Numbered from the stretch's first letter, positions 7,867-17,305 are shown. The stretch: 64,000 bases of DNA from CAIKMD01 sp035552195 (GCA_035552195.1 DASZLU010000129.1:1-64000); one strand, 5' to 3'. Notes: a model not told the origin generated them from the sequence alone. Numbers and translations are program-made.

Positions 7867-8847
7867 ATGGTTCCGTTCCGCTATGAACGCGGCCGCGATG
7901 TCGCCGAGGTCGTCACCGTGGCTTCGCGCGATCGGTCGGCCGAATTCCTCGCCGGCGGCACCGATATGCTGCAATTGCTGAAGGACGATGTGCGGCGCCC
8001 AGGCCGCATCATCGACGTGACGCGGCTGCCCGATCTCGACCGCATCGAAAGCCATGGGCAGGGAATCCGTTTCGGCGCGCTGGTCAAAATGAGCGATGCC
8101 GCCGACCATCCCGAAATCCGCGCGAATTATCCCGTCATCGCCGAGGCGTTGCTGGCCAGCGCATCACCCCAGATCCGCAACATGGCGACGATCGGCGGCA
8201 ATCTGCTGCAGCGGACGCGCTGTGTCTATTTCCGTGACCACGGCACTGCCTGCAACAAGCGCGAGCCGGGCAGCGGCTGCGCCGCGCTTTATGGCGAGAA
8301 CCGGCTCCACGCGGTTTTGGGCGTCAGCGATTATTGCGTCGCGACGCATGCGTCGGACCTCGCAGTGGCGCTGGTCGCGCTCGATGCGGTCGTCGTGACG
8401 GCTCGGGCCGGTGGCGGCCGGCGCATTCCGCTGGAGGAATTTCATCTTCTGCCCGGCGAGACGCCGGAGCGCGAGACGGTGCTCGAGCCGGGCGAACTGA
8501 TCGTTGCGGTCGACGTGCCGCCGCTGACTTTCGCTTCGCGCTCGCATTACCTCAAAGTCCGCGACCGTGCGTCTTTCGAATTCGCGCTTGCTGCGGCGGC
8601 GGTCGCCGCCGATGTCGAGGGGGGTGTCGTGCGCGATGCGCGCATCGCGCTGGGGGGCGTCGGCACCAGACCGTGGCGTGCGCGCTCGGCGGAAGAAGCG
8701 TTGATCGGCCAGCGAGCTAATAAAGCAGCGTTCGAGCGCGTTGCGACCGAAGCGCTCGCCGGCGCGAAGCCGGCCGGGCAGAACGGTTTCAAAATCCCTC
8801 TGGCGCAGCGCACCCTGGTGCGCGCGCTGTCTCATCTGAAGGCTTGA
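7867..8847 (+). CDS. paoB: Aldehyde oxidase FAD-binding subunit (PaoB/YagS-like)
   Basis: The medium subunit of a molybdenum hydroxylase, 326 aa. The FAD pyrophosphate loop is AGGTDMLQL near residue 36, and a second FAD motif, ATIGGNLLQRTRC, follows near residue 107. The insertion CVYFRD..ACNKREPGSGC matches the extra 4Fe-4S-binding cysteines that separate the PaoB/YagS group from ordinary xanthine dehydrogenase FAD subunits, so the enzyme is most likely an aldehyde oxidoreductase and not a CO or purine dehydrogenase. It sits between paoA and paoC with gaps of 3 nt on each side. FAD would pass electrons to an acceptor such as ferredoxin, quinone or oxygen. Confidence 0.87.
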   Translation: MVPFRYERGRDVAEVVTVASRDRSAEFLAGGTDMLQLLKDDVRRPGRIIDVTRLPDLDRIESHGQGIRFGALVKMSDAADHPEIRANYPVIAEALLASASPQIRNMATIGGNLLQRTRCVYFRDHGTACNKREPGSGCAALYGENRLHAVLGVSDYCVATHASDLAVALVALDAVVVTARAGGGRRIPLEEFHLLPGETPERETVLEPGELIVAVDVPPLTFASRSHYLKVRDRASFEFALAAAAVAADVEGGVVRDARIALGGVGTRPWRARSAEEALIGQRANKAAFERVATEALAGAKPAGQNGFKIPLAQRTLVRALSHLKA

Positions 8848-8850
8848 TCC

Positions 8851-11076
8851 ATGGCTGCGATCATCGGCGCCGCGCTCAATCGCGTTGACGGCATCGCCAA
8901 GGTTACCGGCAAAGCGCGCTACGCCGCCGAAGCGGCGAAATTTCCCGACATGGCGGAAGGCGTGCTCGTGCAAAGCACGATCGGCGCCGGACGGATCGTC
9001 GATATCGATACCAGCGCGGCCGAGCGCGCGCCGGGCGTCGTCGTGGTGATGACGCACAAGAATGCGCTGCCGCTCGCCAGCAAAAAGACCAATCCGCTGC
9101 AGCCGGGCGAAGGCTATCCGCTGCTGCAGGACGATCGCATCATCTTCAACGGCCAGCATATCGCCATGGTCGTCGCCGAAACCTTCGAGCAGGCCACGCA
9201 TGCCGCGACCCTGGTGAAGGTGCGCTACGCCGAAGAGAAGCCGGCGGTGCAGCTCGAAGACGCGCTCGGCAGGTTGCGGGTCCCGAAGAATTTCCGCGGC
9301 GGTGAACGACCGCCCGATTCCAAGCGCGGCGATCCCGAGCGCGCTTTCGACGCGGCGCCGGTGAAGATCGACGAAATCTATACGACGCCGGTCGAGCATC
9401 ACAATCCGATGGAGCCACATGCCGCGATCGCTTCCTGGGACGGCGATCGGCTGACGATCTATCATTCGACGCAGAGCGTCATGGGGTCGCGCGAGCGGGT
9501 GGCGACCTTGCTCGGCGTGCCGGTCAAGGACGTGCACGTCATCTCCGACTATGTCGGCGGCGGCTTCGGCAGCAAGGGCTCGACGTGGCCGCATGTCACG
9601 CTGACGGCGATGGCGGCGAGGCTGGCGCGCCGGCCGGTGCGTCTGGTGCTGACCCGGCGTCAGATGTTTACGGCGCATGGCTATCGCTCGAAAACCATCC
9701 AGCGCGTGCGTCTGGCGGCGGATCGCGACGGCAAGCTGCTGGCCACGATGCATGACGGCCAAGCCCAGACCAGTTTCATCGGCGAATTCGTCGAACCGGT
9801 CGGACTCGCGACTGAGGTCATGTATTCCTGTGCTAATGTCGGCGTGACGCACCGCGTCGCGGCGCTCAATGTGGCGATGCCGACCTTCATGCGCGCGCCG
9901 GGCGAAGCGAGCGGCATGTTCGCGCTCGAATCGGCAATGGATGAGCTGGCCTATCGCGTCGGCATCGATCCGCTCGAATTGCGTCTACGCAATTACGCCG
10001 AGAAGGACGAGTCGAAGAATCTGCCGTTCACCAGTAAAGAGCTGCGTGCCTGCTACGCGCAGGGCGCCACAGCCTTCGGCTGGAGCCGGCGCAATCCGGC
10101 GCCCGGCTCGATGCGGGATCGCAAGGGCCTGCTGATCGGCTGGGGCATGGCGAGCGCGACTTATCCGGGGCTGCGCTCGGAAGCTGGCGCCACGGTGCGG
10201 GTCGAGCGCGACGGCACGGTCGTCGTGCAGAGCGCGACCCAGGATATCGGCACCGGCACTTATACGACGATGGCCCAGGTCGCCGCCGAAACGCTCGGGG
10301 TGCCGGTCGAACACGTCCGCGCCGAACTCGGCGATTCGGATATGCCGAAAGCGCCGGTCTCGGGCGGCTCGCAAAGTTCGGCGAGCGTGCTGCCGGCCGT
10401 ACAGGCGGCGGCGCAGAAGTTGCGCCAGAAAATCTTGTCACTCGCCCACGGGCGGAATGCACCCGGCCCGCTGCAAGGTGTCCGCGTCGTTGATCTCGAT
10501 CTTGTTGACGGCGTGGTGTCGCTCAAAACCGATCGTGACAAACGCGCTTCGCTGGTCGAGCTCATGAAAAGCCTCGATCGCGATGCGATCGAGGCAACCG
10601 AAACGTCAAAGCCGGGCAAGGAGGAGGAGACGCACAGCGCCCATTCCTTCGGAGCGCATTTCATCGAGGTATCGGTCGATCCCGACCTTGGCGAGGTGCG
10701 CATCCGCCGTTGCGTTGGCGCTTTTGCCGGCGGCCGCATCATCAACGCGAAGACGGCGCATAGCCAATATATCGGCGGTATCGTTTATGGCCTTGGCATG
10801 GCGCTGACCGAAGAGACCGAGGTCGATCCGAATACCGGCCGTATCGCGAACGCCAATATCGCCGAATATCTCGTGCCGGTGCATGCCGACGTCCCCGACA
10901 TCACGGTGCTGCAGATTCCAGAGAAAGACACGGTCTTCAATTCCCTCGGCATCAAGGGCATCGGCGAACTGCCGATGGTCGGTGCCGCCGCGGCCGTCGC
11001 GAATGCGGTTTATCACGCGACGGGTCAGCGCATCCGCGATCTTCCGATCCGGCCGGACAAGCTCATCAGGGTTTGA
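8851..11076 (+). CDS. paoC: Aldehyde oxidase molybdopterin-binding catalytic subunit (PaoC/YagR-like)
   Basis: The 741-aa catalytic subunit, full length for the family. Molybdopterin-binding segments seen include GGGFGSKG (near 231-238), MRAPGE (near 348-353) and SGGSQSSAS (near 507-515). The catalytic glutamate is E706 in KGIGELPMVGAA, positioned as in other Mo hydroxylases. The enzyme would oxidise aldehydes, probably aromatic ones as in E. coli PaoABC, to carboxylic acids. No mocA-like cytosine transferase or XdhC-type chaperone (paoD) follows; a maturation factor must be supplied from elsewhere. Its end overlaps the convergent AbiEi-like gene by 11 nt. Confidence 0.87.
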   Translation: MAAIIGAALNRVDGIAKVTGKARYAAEAAKFPDMAEGVLVQSTIGAGRIVDIDTSAAERAPGVVVVMTHKNALPLASKKTNPLQPGEGYPLLQDDRIIFNGQHIAMVVAETFEQATHAATLVKVRYAEEKPAVQLEDALGRLRVPKNFRGGERPPDSKRGDPERAFDAAPVKIDEIYTTPVEHHNPMEPHAAIASWDGDRLTIYHSTQSVMGSRERVATLLGVPVKDVHVISDYVGGGFGSKGSTWPHVTLTAMAARLARRPVRLVLTRRQMFTAHGYRSKTIQRVRLAADRDGKLLATMHDGQAQTSFIGEFVEPVGLATEVMYSCANVGVTHRVAALNVAMPTFMRAPGEASGMFALESAMDELAYRVGIDPLELRLRNYAEKDESKNLPFTSKELRACYAQGATAFGWSRRNPAPGSMRDRKGLLIGWGMASATYPGLRSEAGATVRVERDGTVVVQSATQDIGTGTYTTMAQVAAETLGVPVEHVRAELGDSDMPKAPVSGGSQSSASVLPAVQAAAQKLRQKILSLAHGRNAPGPLQGVRVVDLDLVDGVVSLKTDRDKRASLVELMKSLDRDAIEATETSKPGKEEETHSAHSFGAHFIEVSVDPDLGEVRIRRCVGAFAGGRIINAKTAHSQYIGGIVYGLGMALTEETEVDPNTGRIANANIAEYLVPVHADVPDITVLQIPEKDTVFNSLGIKGIGELPMVGAAAAVANAVYHATGQRIRDLPIRPDKLIRV

Positions 11077-11830
11077 GCACCAGAAGTCCGTCGGCGGAGC
11101 GCCAAACCCACGGACGATCGCTTCCCGTGGGCAATTGAGCGGCATCGAGCGTGTCGATCCATGGCTGCTGAAATTCGCGGCCGAGCTGCAAGCAGAGGCG
11201 AACCGTTTTGACGCTGGCGCAATGCTTCAACAGCTCGAGCATGATATCGCCGCGCAGGTTCTCGCTGTTTCGCACCAACTCGCGCGCTTCGCGCAACAAC
11301 TGGCGCAGGCCGACCTCGCTCAGCATCTCCAGCAGCGCACGTTCCGGCGTCGAGAGCAGAGGAGCGTCTTTGCGGTTTTCGAAGGGGTTGACGTGCAGGA
11401 GCGCATCGGGACTCTCTTGGAAGAGCCGATTGCGATGATATTCGGCGGGAAAGCGCGTCGTGAACCACGCCGGGAGATGGCCCGCCTGCCAGCCGGATAG
11501 GTGAAGGGGTGATTGCGCCGCGATCTTGTCGGGCGCGCGATGCCATTCGAGCGCCGATTTACCGCTGATATGCAGTCCTTCGAGGCTGCTTTGCAGGAGA
11601 ACAATGCTCGGTCGCAGCGCGGGCGGATCGTTGGGCCGGCAATAAACCCCGCGGGCGAGTCGCTCGAGCCAGCCGGCGCGGACGTAATAGACCGTCAGAT
11701 CGGCCGATATGCCGAGAGCGGCCAGGTCGTTGGAACCGAGCGGCGTCCCGGGTGCGACATGCGCATAGAGGTTTTTTAGTTTACGCCCTTTAATCGTAGC
11801 CAAGATCCCAAAATCCAGTAGGATCGACAA
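11066..11830 (-). CDS. AbiEi-type antitoxin domain protein (orphan)
   Basis: About 250 aa. The N-terminal 60 residues are the winged-helix domain of type IV antitoxins: DLAALGIS..TVYYVRAGWLERLARGVY is the usual signature. A middle domain contains SALEWH and STPERALLEML, also typical of AbiEi proteins. AbiEi normally represses its operon and neutralises the nucleotidyltransferase toxin AbiEii encoded immediately downstream, but here the next sequence is the convergent end of paoC and there is no toxin gene. The start is uncertain: the frame begins with TTG 11830, has no ATG near the N-terminus, and TTG 11803 is another option. Either an orphan regulator derived from a TA pair or a stand-alone solitary antitoxin. 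Confidence 0.75.
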   Translation of the reverse strand: MSILLDFGILATIKGRKLKNLYAHVAPGTPLGSNDLAALGISADLTVYYVRAGWLERLARGVYCRPNDPPALRPSIVLLQSSLEGLHISGKSALEWHRAPDKIAAQSPLHLSGWQAGHLPAWFTTRFPAEYHRNRLFQESPDALLHVNPFENRKDAPLLSTPERALLEMLSEVGLRQLLREARELVRNSENLRGDIMLELLKHCASVKTVRLCLQLGREFQQPWIDTLDAAQLPTGSDRPWVWRSADGLLVLKP

Positions 11831-12115
11831 GACCGCGGCAGCGACGAAAGGTGTCGCGTCCGGTGGTTGTCGGCAGCTAAGCTTGGCAAAGTCTACGTTA
11901 CCGGGCTTTGGCCAAAACTATGGGAATTCCCAACTTGACGGGACCTTTGCCGTGTCCTGTGCTTCGGCAGAATATTGGTACGGCCGTTGTCCCGAGTGTT
12001 CTACCGGACCCCGATACCCACTTCGGGCGACGGCATCCGGATAAGATCTTTTTCGGAAAACGCCAGGGAGTGATCTCGATTTTTGCCCCCTGCACACTTG
12101 TTTCAGGAGCAGGCG

Positions 12116-12439
12116 ATGTCGGAGCTTTCCGCCAAAGACCGTCATAAAGCGTCGGCGAAGGGGCGGGTGGCACTTGCCGTTTTCTTGCTGGGTCTTTCCG
12201 GCTGTGCCGCGCCGCCGCCCGATGAGCAAGTGAGCATTGCGAGTGCGGTCGGCACGCCTTTCCTGATTGCTCTCAAAGTTCCCGTCTGTATCGCGACGGT
12301 GGCGGTTGCCGGGCCGGCGGCGGCGCTACAGCAGCTTGCTGCGCCAAACCAAGATGGGCTGCAGCCGGATATCAGGCCGGCGCTCGATGCCGGTATTTAT
12401 GAGAATTGCGGCCCGCCATACGTGGTGACGCCGCATTGA
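12116..12439 (+). CDS. Small putative lipoprotein preceding gspG
   Basis: A 107-aa protein beginning with a lysine/arginine-rich n-region, a hydrophobic run and the lipobox LSGC at residues 27-30, after which the mature part is alanine/proline-rich. ATG 12116 is chosen because GGAG lies 7-10 nt upstream and the signal peptide then has normal length. Its TGA stop overlaps the gspG start by one base (TGATG), so it is the first gene of the plus-strand secretion operon. It could act as a pilotin-like or accessory lipoprotein for the secretin two genes downstream, but no family was recognised. Confidence 0.65.
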   Translation: MSELSAKDRHKASAKGRVALAVFLLGLSGCAAPPPDEQVSIASAVGTPFLIALKVPVCIATVAVAGPAAALQQLAAPNQDGLQPDIRPALDAGIYENCGPPYVVTPH

Positions 12440-12873
12440 TGGGGGTGCGTGACCGGCCCGCCGGGGCGAAACGGCCGAGCGACGGGTTCACCCTGATCGA
12501 ATTGCTGGTTGTTCTGGCGATTCTCGGCCTATTGGCGGCGATCGCCGTTCCGCAGGTGCTGAAATATCTCGGTCGCGCGAAAGAAGATGTCGTCAAAGTT
12601 CAGGTCGAAGCGCTCTCCACCAGTCTCGATCTATTCAGGCTCGATATCGGGCGCTACCCGACCGATCAGGAAGGGCTGAACGCCCTCGTGCAAAAGCCGG
12701 GCGGCCTCGATCAATGGAATGGACCCTATGTCACCAAACCCACGAGCCTGATCGATCCCTGGGGCCGGCCTTATGTTTATCGGCAGGCCGATCCGACGGG
12801 TAATTATCTGCTCTATTCGCTCGGGCCCGACGGCAACCGCGGGCCGCCTCCTTCTGCTGGATATACTGGATGA
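12439..12873 (+). CDS. gspG: Type II secretion major pseudopilin GspG
   Basis: The 144-aa major pseudopilin. After a charged leader it has the prepilin peptidase site G-FTLIELLVVLAILGLL with the invariant glutamate at position +5, then the conserved GspG tail including RYPTDQEGLNALV, WNGPYV, DPWGRPY and SLGPDG. Its length is normal. The start codon overlaps the stop of the upstream lipoprotein gene and its stop overlaps the gspD start (ATGA), showing translational coupling. No prepilin peptidase gene (gspO) is present in the window. Confidence 0.93.
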   Translation: MGVRDRPAGAKRPSDGFTLIELLVVLAILGLLAAIAVPQVLKYLGRAKEDVVKVQVEALSTSLDLFRLDIGRYPTDQEGLNALVQKPGGLDQWNGPYVTKPTSLIDPWGRPYVYRQADPTGNYLLYSLGPDGNRGPPPSAGYTG

Positions 12874-15233
12874 CCCCCAAGCACATGCTTTCGCTCCCGA
12901 TATCGCGCCGTTCGAGCTTGTGGCGGCGCAGCGCCGTGATCGCGCTCGCGCTGCTCAGCGCGTCATGCACCGTAAAGCAGGACGCGGGGCCGACACAGCA
13001 AAACGAGGCAGCGAGCTCGTCGGTCGGCCCGGCGCCGGCGGGCCCGGCGCCGCTCGGTGCCGCCGGCCCACGCGCGCCCGAAGTTGCCAATCAAACGCCG
13101 GTGCCCCCGCCTGCGGAAACGCGGCTCGTTCCGGGGACCGGCGTTTTCGTCAAACCGTCATCGTCTTCGCCGGCATCGAGCGGCGATCAAAATCAGGGCG
13201 GTGATATCACGCTCAATTTCGTCAACGCCGATGTGCGTGAGGTCCTGCCCCGCGTTCTCGGCGACATTCTCCATCTCAACTACACGATCGATCCCAAGGT
13301 TCAGGCTAACATCACCATTCAGACGAGCCGGCCGCTGCGGCAGCCGGATGTCTTGCCCGTGCTGCAGGAAACGCTGCGTGCCAGCGGCCTGGCGCTGCTT
13401 GAGGCGAACGGCGTCTACCGCGTGATGAATATCGACGAGGCGGTGCATACCGGTACCGCGCCGGTTACCGTCGGCGGCCGGGCAGGACCGGCACCGTCTT
13501 ACAACGTGCAAATTCTGCCGCTGAAATATGTCTCGGCCGCGGATTTGCAGCGCACCTTGCAGCCTTTCGTCCCGAAAGACGCGGTGTTGCAGATCGATCC
13601 GACGCGCAACGTCGTTATCCTGTCCGGCTCGAACGTCGATCTGTCGACGATCACCGACATGATCAAGGCCTTCGATGTCGATTGGATTGCCGGCATGTCC
13701 TTCGGCATTGTCGGGCTGCAAACCGCCGACCCGAAAGAGGTGGCCGACCAGCTCGCCACCATTTTCGGTCCGAAAGGCAGCGTGCCTTTGCCGGGGATGC
13801 TGAGCTTCGCGCCGCTCGAGCGCATGAACGCGGTCCTCGTCGTGTCGCCGCAACGCGCTTATGTCGAGCAGGCGCGCACATGGATCGAGCGACTCGATCG
13901 CGGCGAGGCGGACAACCGGCCGAAGATTTTCGAATATCACGTCCAGAACAGCCGCGCGCGCGATGTGGCGCAGGTGCTCACGCAGTTGTTCTCCAACGGC
14001 CAGGTGCGCACGGTTCAGCCGCAAACCGCGCCGGGGACGAAAGCCGCGACGATTGGCGGCTCTGGTTCTGGCGGCTCCAGCGGCTTCAATAGCCTCGGCA
14101 CGCCCGGCGGCTCGAGCGCCCCCCCGGGCCTTGGCACCGGTCTTTCCTCGTCGCAGTCCAACGGCATGCTCGGCGCGACGCCGGGGGCGTCGTCCGGCGC
14201 GATGCCGAACGGCCTCTCGCTCGCCGGTCCCGAGACGACTGCGCAGCAACCGGACGATCGCAGCGGTGCGACGTCGGATATCGATCAGGGTGGGGCGGGG
14301 TCGGCGCCGGGTCAGCTCCAATTACCGCCGATCCGCGTCGTCGCCGACGAAAAGAACAATACGCTCGTGATCTACGCGCGCCCGCGCGACTATCAGATGG
14401 TCGAGCAGGCGCTGAAGCGCATCGATGTCGTTCCGCTGGAAGTGCTGATCGAAGCGACGATTGCCGAAGTGACGCTGGGCAACGATCTGCAATACGGGCT
14501 GCAGTATTTCTTCCATCAGCACGAGAACCAGTTCATCTTCGGCGGGTCGCAGACGCCGATCACCGCGGCGGCCTCGACAATTGCGGGGACGTTCCCAGGC
14601 TTCAACTACATTCTCGGCAGCGCCAACGCGAATATCGTCCTGAACCTGTTGTCGTCGATCACCAACGTTCACGTGATCTCGTCTCCGCAGCTCCTGGTTC
14701 TCGATCATCAATCGGCGTCGCTGCTTGTCGGTGCGGCGATACCGATTCCGACCGCGCAGATCCAAAGCACGATCACGACGGGCGCGCCGATCGTCAACAC
14801 GGTGCAATATGTCGATACCGGCGTGATCCTGAAAGTAACGCCGCTGGTCAACGCCAACGGCCAGGTCACCCTCGATGTCGGCCAGGAAGTGAGCGAAGTC
14901 GCCACGACGACCGCGCAAACCTCATCGACTAGTACTTTCGGACCGACCATCACCGAGCGCCGGCTGCAGAGCAGCGTCACGGTTCAGGACGGCGAAACGG
15001 TCGCGCTCGGCGGCCTCATCCAGGACACCAACAGCAACACCAAGAACGGGATTCCGCTGCTGTCGGACATTCCGGTGATCGGCGCGGCGTTCGGCACCAC
15101 CGATAAAAACGTGCAACGCACGGAACTGCTGATCCTGCTGTCGCCTAAGATCATTCACAACGCTGCGGATGCACGCGCCGCGACGGAAGAGCTGCGCAGC
15201 CGGCTGCATACTCTGCAGATCCGCGCTCCCTAA
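12870..15233 (+). CDS. gspD: Type II secretion outer-membrane secretin GspD
   Basis: A 787-aa secretin that forms the outer-membrane channel. The N-terminus has a signal sequence with lipobox SASC at residues 30-33, so it is probably self-lipidated. An N0 domain (from about residue 110, LNFVNADVREVLPRVL) is followed by N1-N3 repeats. A glycine/serine-rich stretch at about 390-450 interrupts the N3 region. The secretin domain follows, with VPLEVLIEATIAEV, SSPQLLVLDHQSASLLVG and the closing VQDGETVALGGLI. It lies between gspG and gspK in a coupled operon. The lipobox and the long low-complexity loop are the unusual points. Confidence 0.93.
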   Translation: MTPKHMLSLPISRRSSLWRRSAVIALALLSASCTVKQDAGPTQQNEAASSSVGPAPAGPAPLGAAGPRAPEVANQTPVPPPAETRLVPGTGVFVKPSSSSPASSGDQNQGGDITLNFVNADVREVLPRVLGDILHLNYTIDPKVQANITIQTSRPLRQPDVLPVLQETLRASGLALLEANGVYRVMNIDEAVHTGTAPVTVGGRAGPAPSYNVQILPLKYVSAADLQRTLQPFVPKDAVLQIDPTRNVVILSGSNVDLSTITDMIKAFDVDWIAGMSFGIVGLQTADPKEVADQLATIFGPKGSVPLPGMLSFAPLERMNAVLVVSPQRAYVEQARTWIERLDRGEADNRPKIFEYHVQNSRARDVAQVLTQLFSNGQVRTVQPQTAPGTKAATIGGSGSGGSSGFNSLGTPGGSSAPPGLGTGLSSSQSNGMLGATPGASSGAMPNGLSLAGPETTAQQPDDRSGATSDIDQGGAGSAPGQLQLPPIRVVADEKNNTLVIYARPRDYQMVEQALKRIDVVPLEVLIEATIAEVTLGNDLQYGLQYFFHQHENQFIFGGSQTPITAAASTIAGTFPGFNYILGSANANIVLNLLSSITNVHVISSPQLLVLDHQSASLLVGAAIPIPTAQIQSTITTGAPIVNTVQYVDTGVILKVTPLVNANGQVTLDVGQEVSEVATTTAQTSSTSTFGPTITERRLQSSVTVQDGETVALGGLIQDTNSNTKNGIPLLSDIPVIGAAFGTTDKNVQRTELLILLSPKIIHNAADARAATEELRSRLHTLQIRAP

Positions 15234-15247
15234 CCCGCGGCGCGTTC

Positions 15248-16204
15248 GTGGCTCCGCTCGAGGTTGGTCGCGAGGATGGCTGCGGAGCGGCAAACGGCGG
15301 CCGCGATCGCGGTTTCGCGCTGATCCTGGTGATCTGGACGCTTGCCCTATTGGCGTTGCTCGGCGCCGAGGTTGCGGCTGATTCGCGCAGCGCGGCGGTG
15401 GTCTCGCGTAACCGCTTCGATCTCGCGCAGCTGCAAGCGAGCGCCGATGCCGGAGTCTCTCTTGCCGTCATGGGATTGCTCGATCCCGTCGTGACCACGC
15501 GCTGGGAGGCGGATGGCAGCGTCTATGAGCGCCAATATGCGGGACAAAATCTCGCCATCACCATCGCCGACGAAGGTGGCAAAATCGATGTGAATGCCGC
15601 ACCGATCGAACTGATCGCCGGATTGCTGAACGAATTCGGCGCCGATCGCGATCAGCAAGCGCTGATCACTGAAGCGATCCGCGATCGGCGCGCGCAATTC
15701 GCGGCGGCGACGGCACCGATCTCGTCGAATACCGGCCGGCTCTTCGGCCAATCGCATATCATCGATCTCGCGCAGCTCGCCTTTGCCGATGTGTCGGAGT
15801 TGCGGCTGCTTCCCGGTATGACGCGTTCGCTCTATCAGAATCTCGAGCCCGAGATCACGGTCTACTCGCAGAATCCGACGCTTAATCCGATGACGGCCTC
15901 GCGTCCGACTTTGTTGGCGATCCCCGGCACCGGAGCGGGCGATGCCGACGCCGTGATCGCGTCGCGCAGCGGCGGCGCGACGCAGCTCGACGCGGCGACG
16001 TTGTCGAAGTTCGCGATCTATGCGCGCGTCGACACGCTGCACGTCGTGGGCATCACGGTGCGGGCCAAGGCCGCGAATGGGGCATCCTTTACCCGGCTCG
16101 CAGTTGTCGTGGTATCGCCCGACCGGCCGTTGGATCAAACCCGCATCTTGCGCTGGGAACAGCCGTCCGATTTGTCGGCCAGCGACGAGATATCCCAGCG
16201 TTAG
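15248..16204 (+). CDS. gspK: Type II secretion minor pseudopilin GspK
   Basis: A 318-aa minor pseudopilin, the large tip subunit. The prepilin-like segment is RDRGFALILVIWTLALLALL, lacking the +5 glutamate as expected for GspK, and GGKIDVNAAP marks the start of its inserted alpha domain. A GTG at 15248 is taken as start, 14 nt after gspD; no ATG in frame precedes the pilin motif. It is the last gene of the plus operon and converges with the gspC/N-like gene, leaving 3 nt between the two stop codons. Confidence 0.9.
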   Translation: MAPLEVGREDGCGAANGGRDRGFALILVIWTLALLALLGAEVAADSRSAAVVSRNRFDLAQLQASADAGVSLAVMGLLDPVVTTRWEADGSVYERQYAGQNLAITIADEGGKIDVNAAPIELIAGLLNEFGADRDQQALITEAIRDRRAQFAAATAPISSNTGRLFGQSHIIDLAQLAFADVSELRLLPGMTRSLYQNLEPEITVYSQNPTLNPMTASRPTLLAIPGTGAGDADAVIASRSGGATQLDAATLSKFAIYARVDTLHVVGITVRAKAANGASFTRLAVVVVSPDRPLDQTRILRWEQPSDLSASDEISQR

Positions 16205-16207
16205 CCG

Positions 16208-16720
16208 CTATTCCGCCGGCAAGCGCGGCCGCGCCGCCACCGCGGGCGGCGGCGCTTTCGACGCGAGCTTCAATTCGTGCTCGTTGATGCCGTCGCGAAC
16301 GACGACGCGATCGGGATAGATCGAGGTGATGGTCCAGCCTTCAAGGACCTGGCCTTCCTGGATATGGGCGACGGTTTGTGGCTTGCCGTGCAGCACCATC
16401 GCCTCGCGCGATTGCGGGGTGATAATGATCCCGGTCAGTACGAAAGACGACCAGGCTCCGGCCGTGTCGCCGGTACGCTGCAGCGGCTTGCGATCGGGGG
16501 AGAAGAGCGGGCGTTCGGTGACGACCGCGAAGCGCTGCGCGGGTGGCAGCGTGAACGATGCCGGCGTGCTCGCCGCCGGCGTCTTGGCGGGGGTCGGCGC
16601 CGGTGGTTCCTGCATGACCGGCGCAGCGGTGAGTTCACTCGCCGCGATCGCGCCCAGGCCAAGGCAGAGCGCGCCAAGAACGATACCGACCATATGCTGG
16701 GGAGAAAGCCTTATCGCCAT
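16208..16720 (-). CDS. Type II secretion GspC/GspN-like inner-membrane protein
   Basis: A 170-aa bitopic protein. One N-terminal membrane helix (about 10-30) is followed by a proline/alanine-rich linker and a homology-region domain including FTLPPAQRFAVVTERPLFSPDRKP and a beta-rich part with LTGII..EAMVLHG and the strand VLEGWTITSIYPDRVVV, as in the GspC HR domain that contacts the secretin. There is no PDZ domain, so it corresponds to the short GspC/GspN form found in Xps-type loci. It is the last gene of the minus operon, 3 nt after gspM. Confidence 0.75.
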   Translation of the reverse strand: MAIRLSPQHMVGIVLGALCLGLGAIAASELTAAPVMQEPPAPTPAKTPAASTPASFTLPPAQRFAVVTERPLFSPDRKPLQRTGDTAGAWSSFVLTGIIITPQSREAMVLHGKPQTVAHIQEGQVLEGWTITSIYPDRVVVRDGINEHELKLASKAPPPAVAARPRLPAE

Positions 16721-16723
16721 GGA

Positions 16724-17305
16724 TCAGCCGCCCCCATGCGCATAACCATAGACATCGAACTGGATGTCGATCATGTCGCCATTGCCCGGATTGTCGCGAT
16801 CGCGAAGGGCCATCGGCCGTACCTGCAGGGTGACGTTGTCGATGAAAAGCGACGGCGACTGTGCCTCGAGATCGTGAAAGATCGATAGCAAGCCGGCGGT
16901 ACCGGCGGATATTTGATTGCGGATGGCGATCCGTTTCAGCTTCCCCGCTGCCTCGGCGGGCAGGACCTGGCTGCTTCTCAACTCGGCCCTTGCCGCATTC
17001 GCCAGTGTCTTGACCCGGTTCTGAATCTGCGCCGCGATAAGCGTGTCGCTGGTTCCTTCGAGGAAACCGTCCGCCGCGGCTTGCTGTTGCTGTAACGCCG
17101 TGAGCTCGCGTTGGCGTAAAGGCAATTCTTGCGCCGCTCGCCGATAACGCAGCAGCGCGTCTTGGCGTTGCGCGAGGGTCGCGCGATCGGCGGCATAGGT
17201 ATCGACAAGGGGTTGAGCGACGGCGTAATAAATTACCGCAGCGATGACGACGAGAATCGCAATGGCAAGCGTGCGCTGGAAAGGGGGCGATAAATGTTGA
17301 TTCAT
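16724..17305 (-). CDS. gspM: Type II secretion protein GspM (subtype b)
   Basis: A 193-aa bitopic inner-membrane protein of the T2SSM_b type. One membrane segment (residues about 13-30) is followed by a glutamine/arginine-rich coiled coil (about 38-90) and a C-terminal ferredoxin-like domain with SIFHDLEAQSPSLFIDNV, a typical stretch of this subtype. GspM normally pairs with GspL, whose gene directly upstream is reduced to a fragment. The start overlaps the stop of that fragment (ATGA). Confidence 0.85.
   Translation of the reverse strand: MNQHLSPPFQRTLAIAILVVIAAVIYYAVAQPLVDTYAADRATLAQRQDALLRYRRAAQELPLRQRELTALQQQQAAADGFLEGTSDTLIAAQIQNRVKTLANAARAELRSSQVLPAEAAGKLKRIAIRNQISAGTAGLLSIFHDLEAQSPSLFIDNVTLQVRPMALRDRDNPGNGDMIDIQFDVYGYAHGGG

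Noticed and set aside
8164..9852. A 562-codon open frame on the minus strand inside paoB and paoC
   Set aside because: It mirrors the codon pattern of the real GC-rich genes, is rich in Arg, His and Asp without motifs, and lies opposite strongly conserved coding sequence.
16277..16888. A 203-codon plus-strand open frame opposite the gspC/N-like and gspM genes
   Set aside because: It has no motif and overlaps two minus-strand genes with clear type II secretion features.
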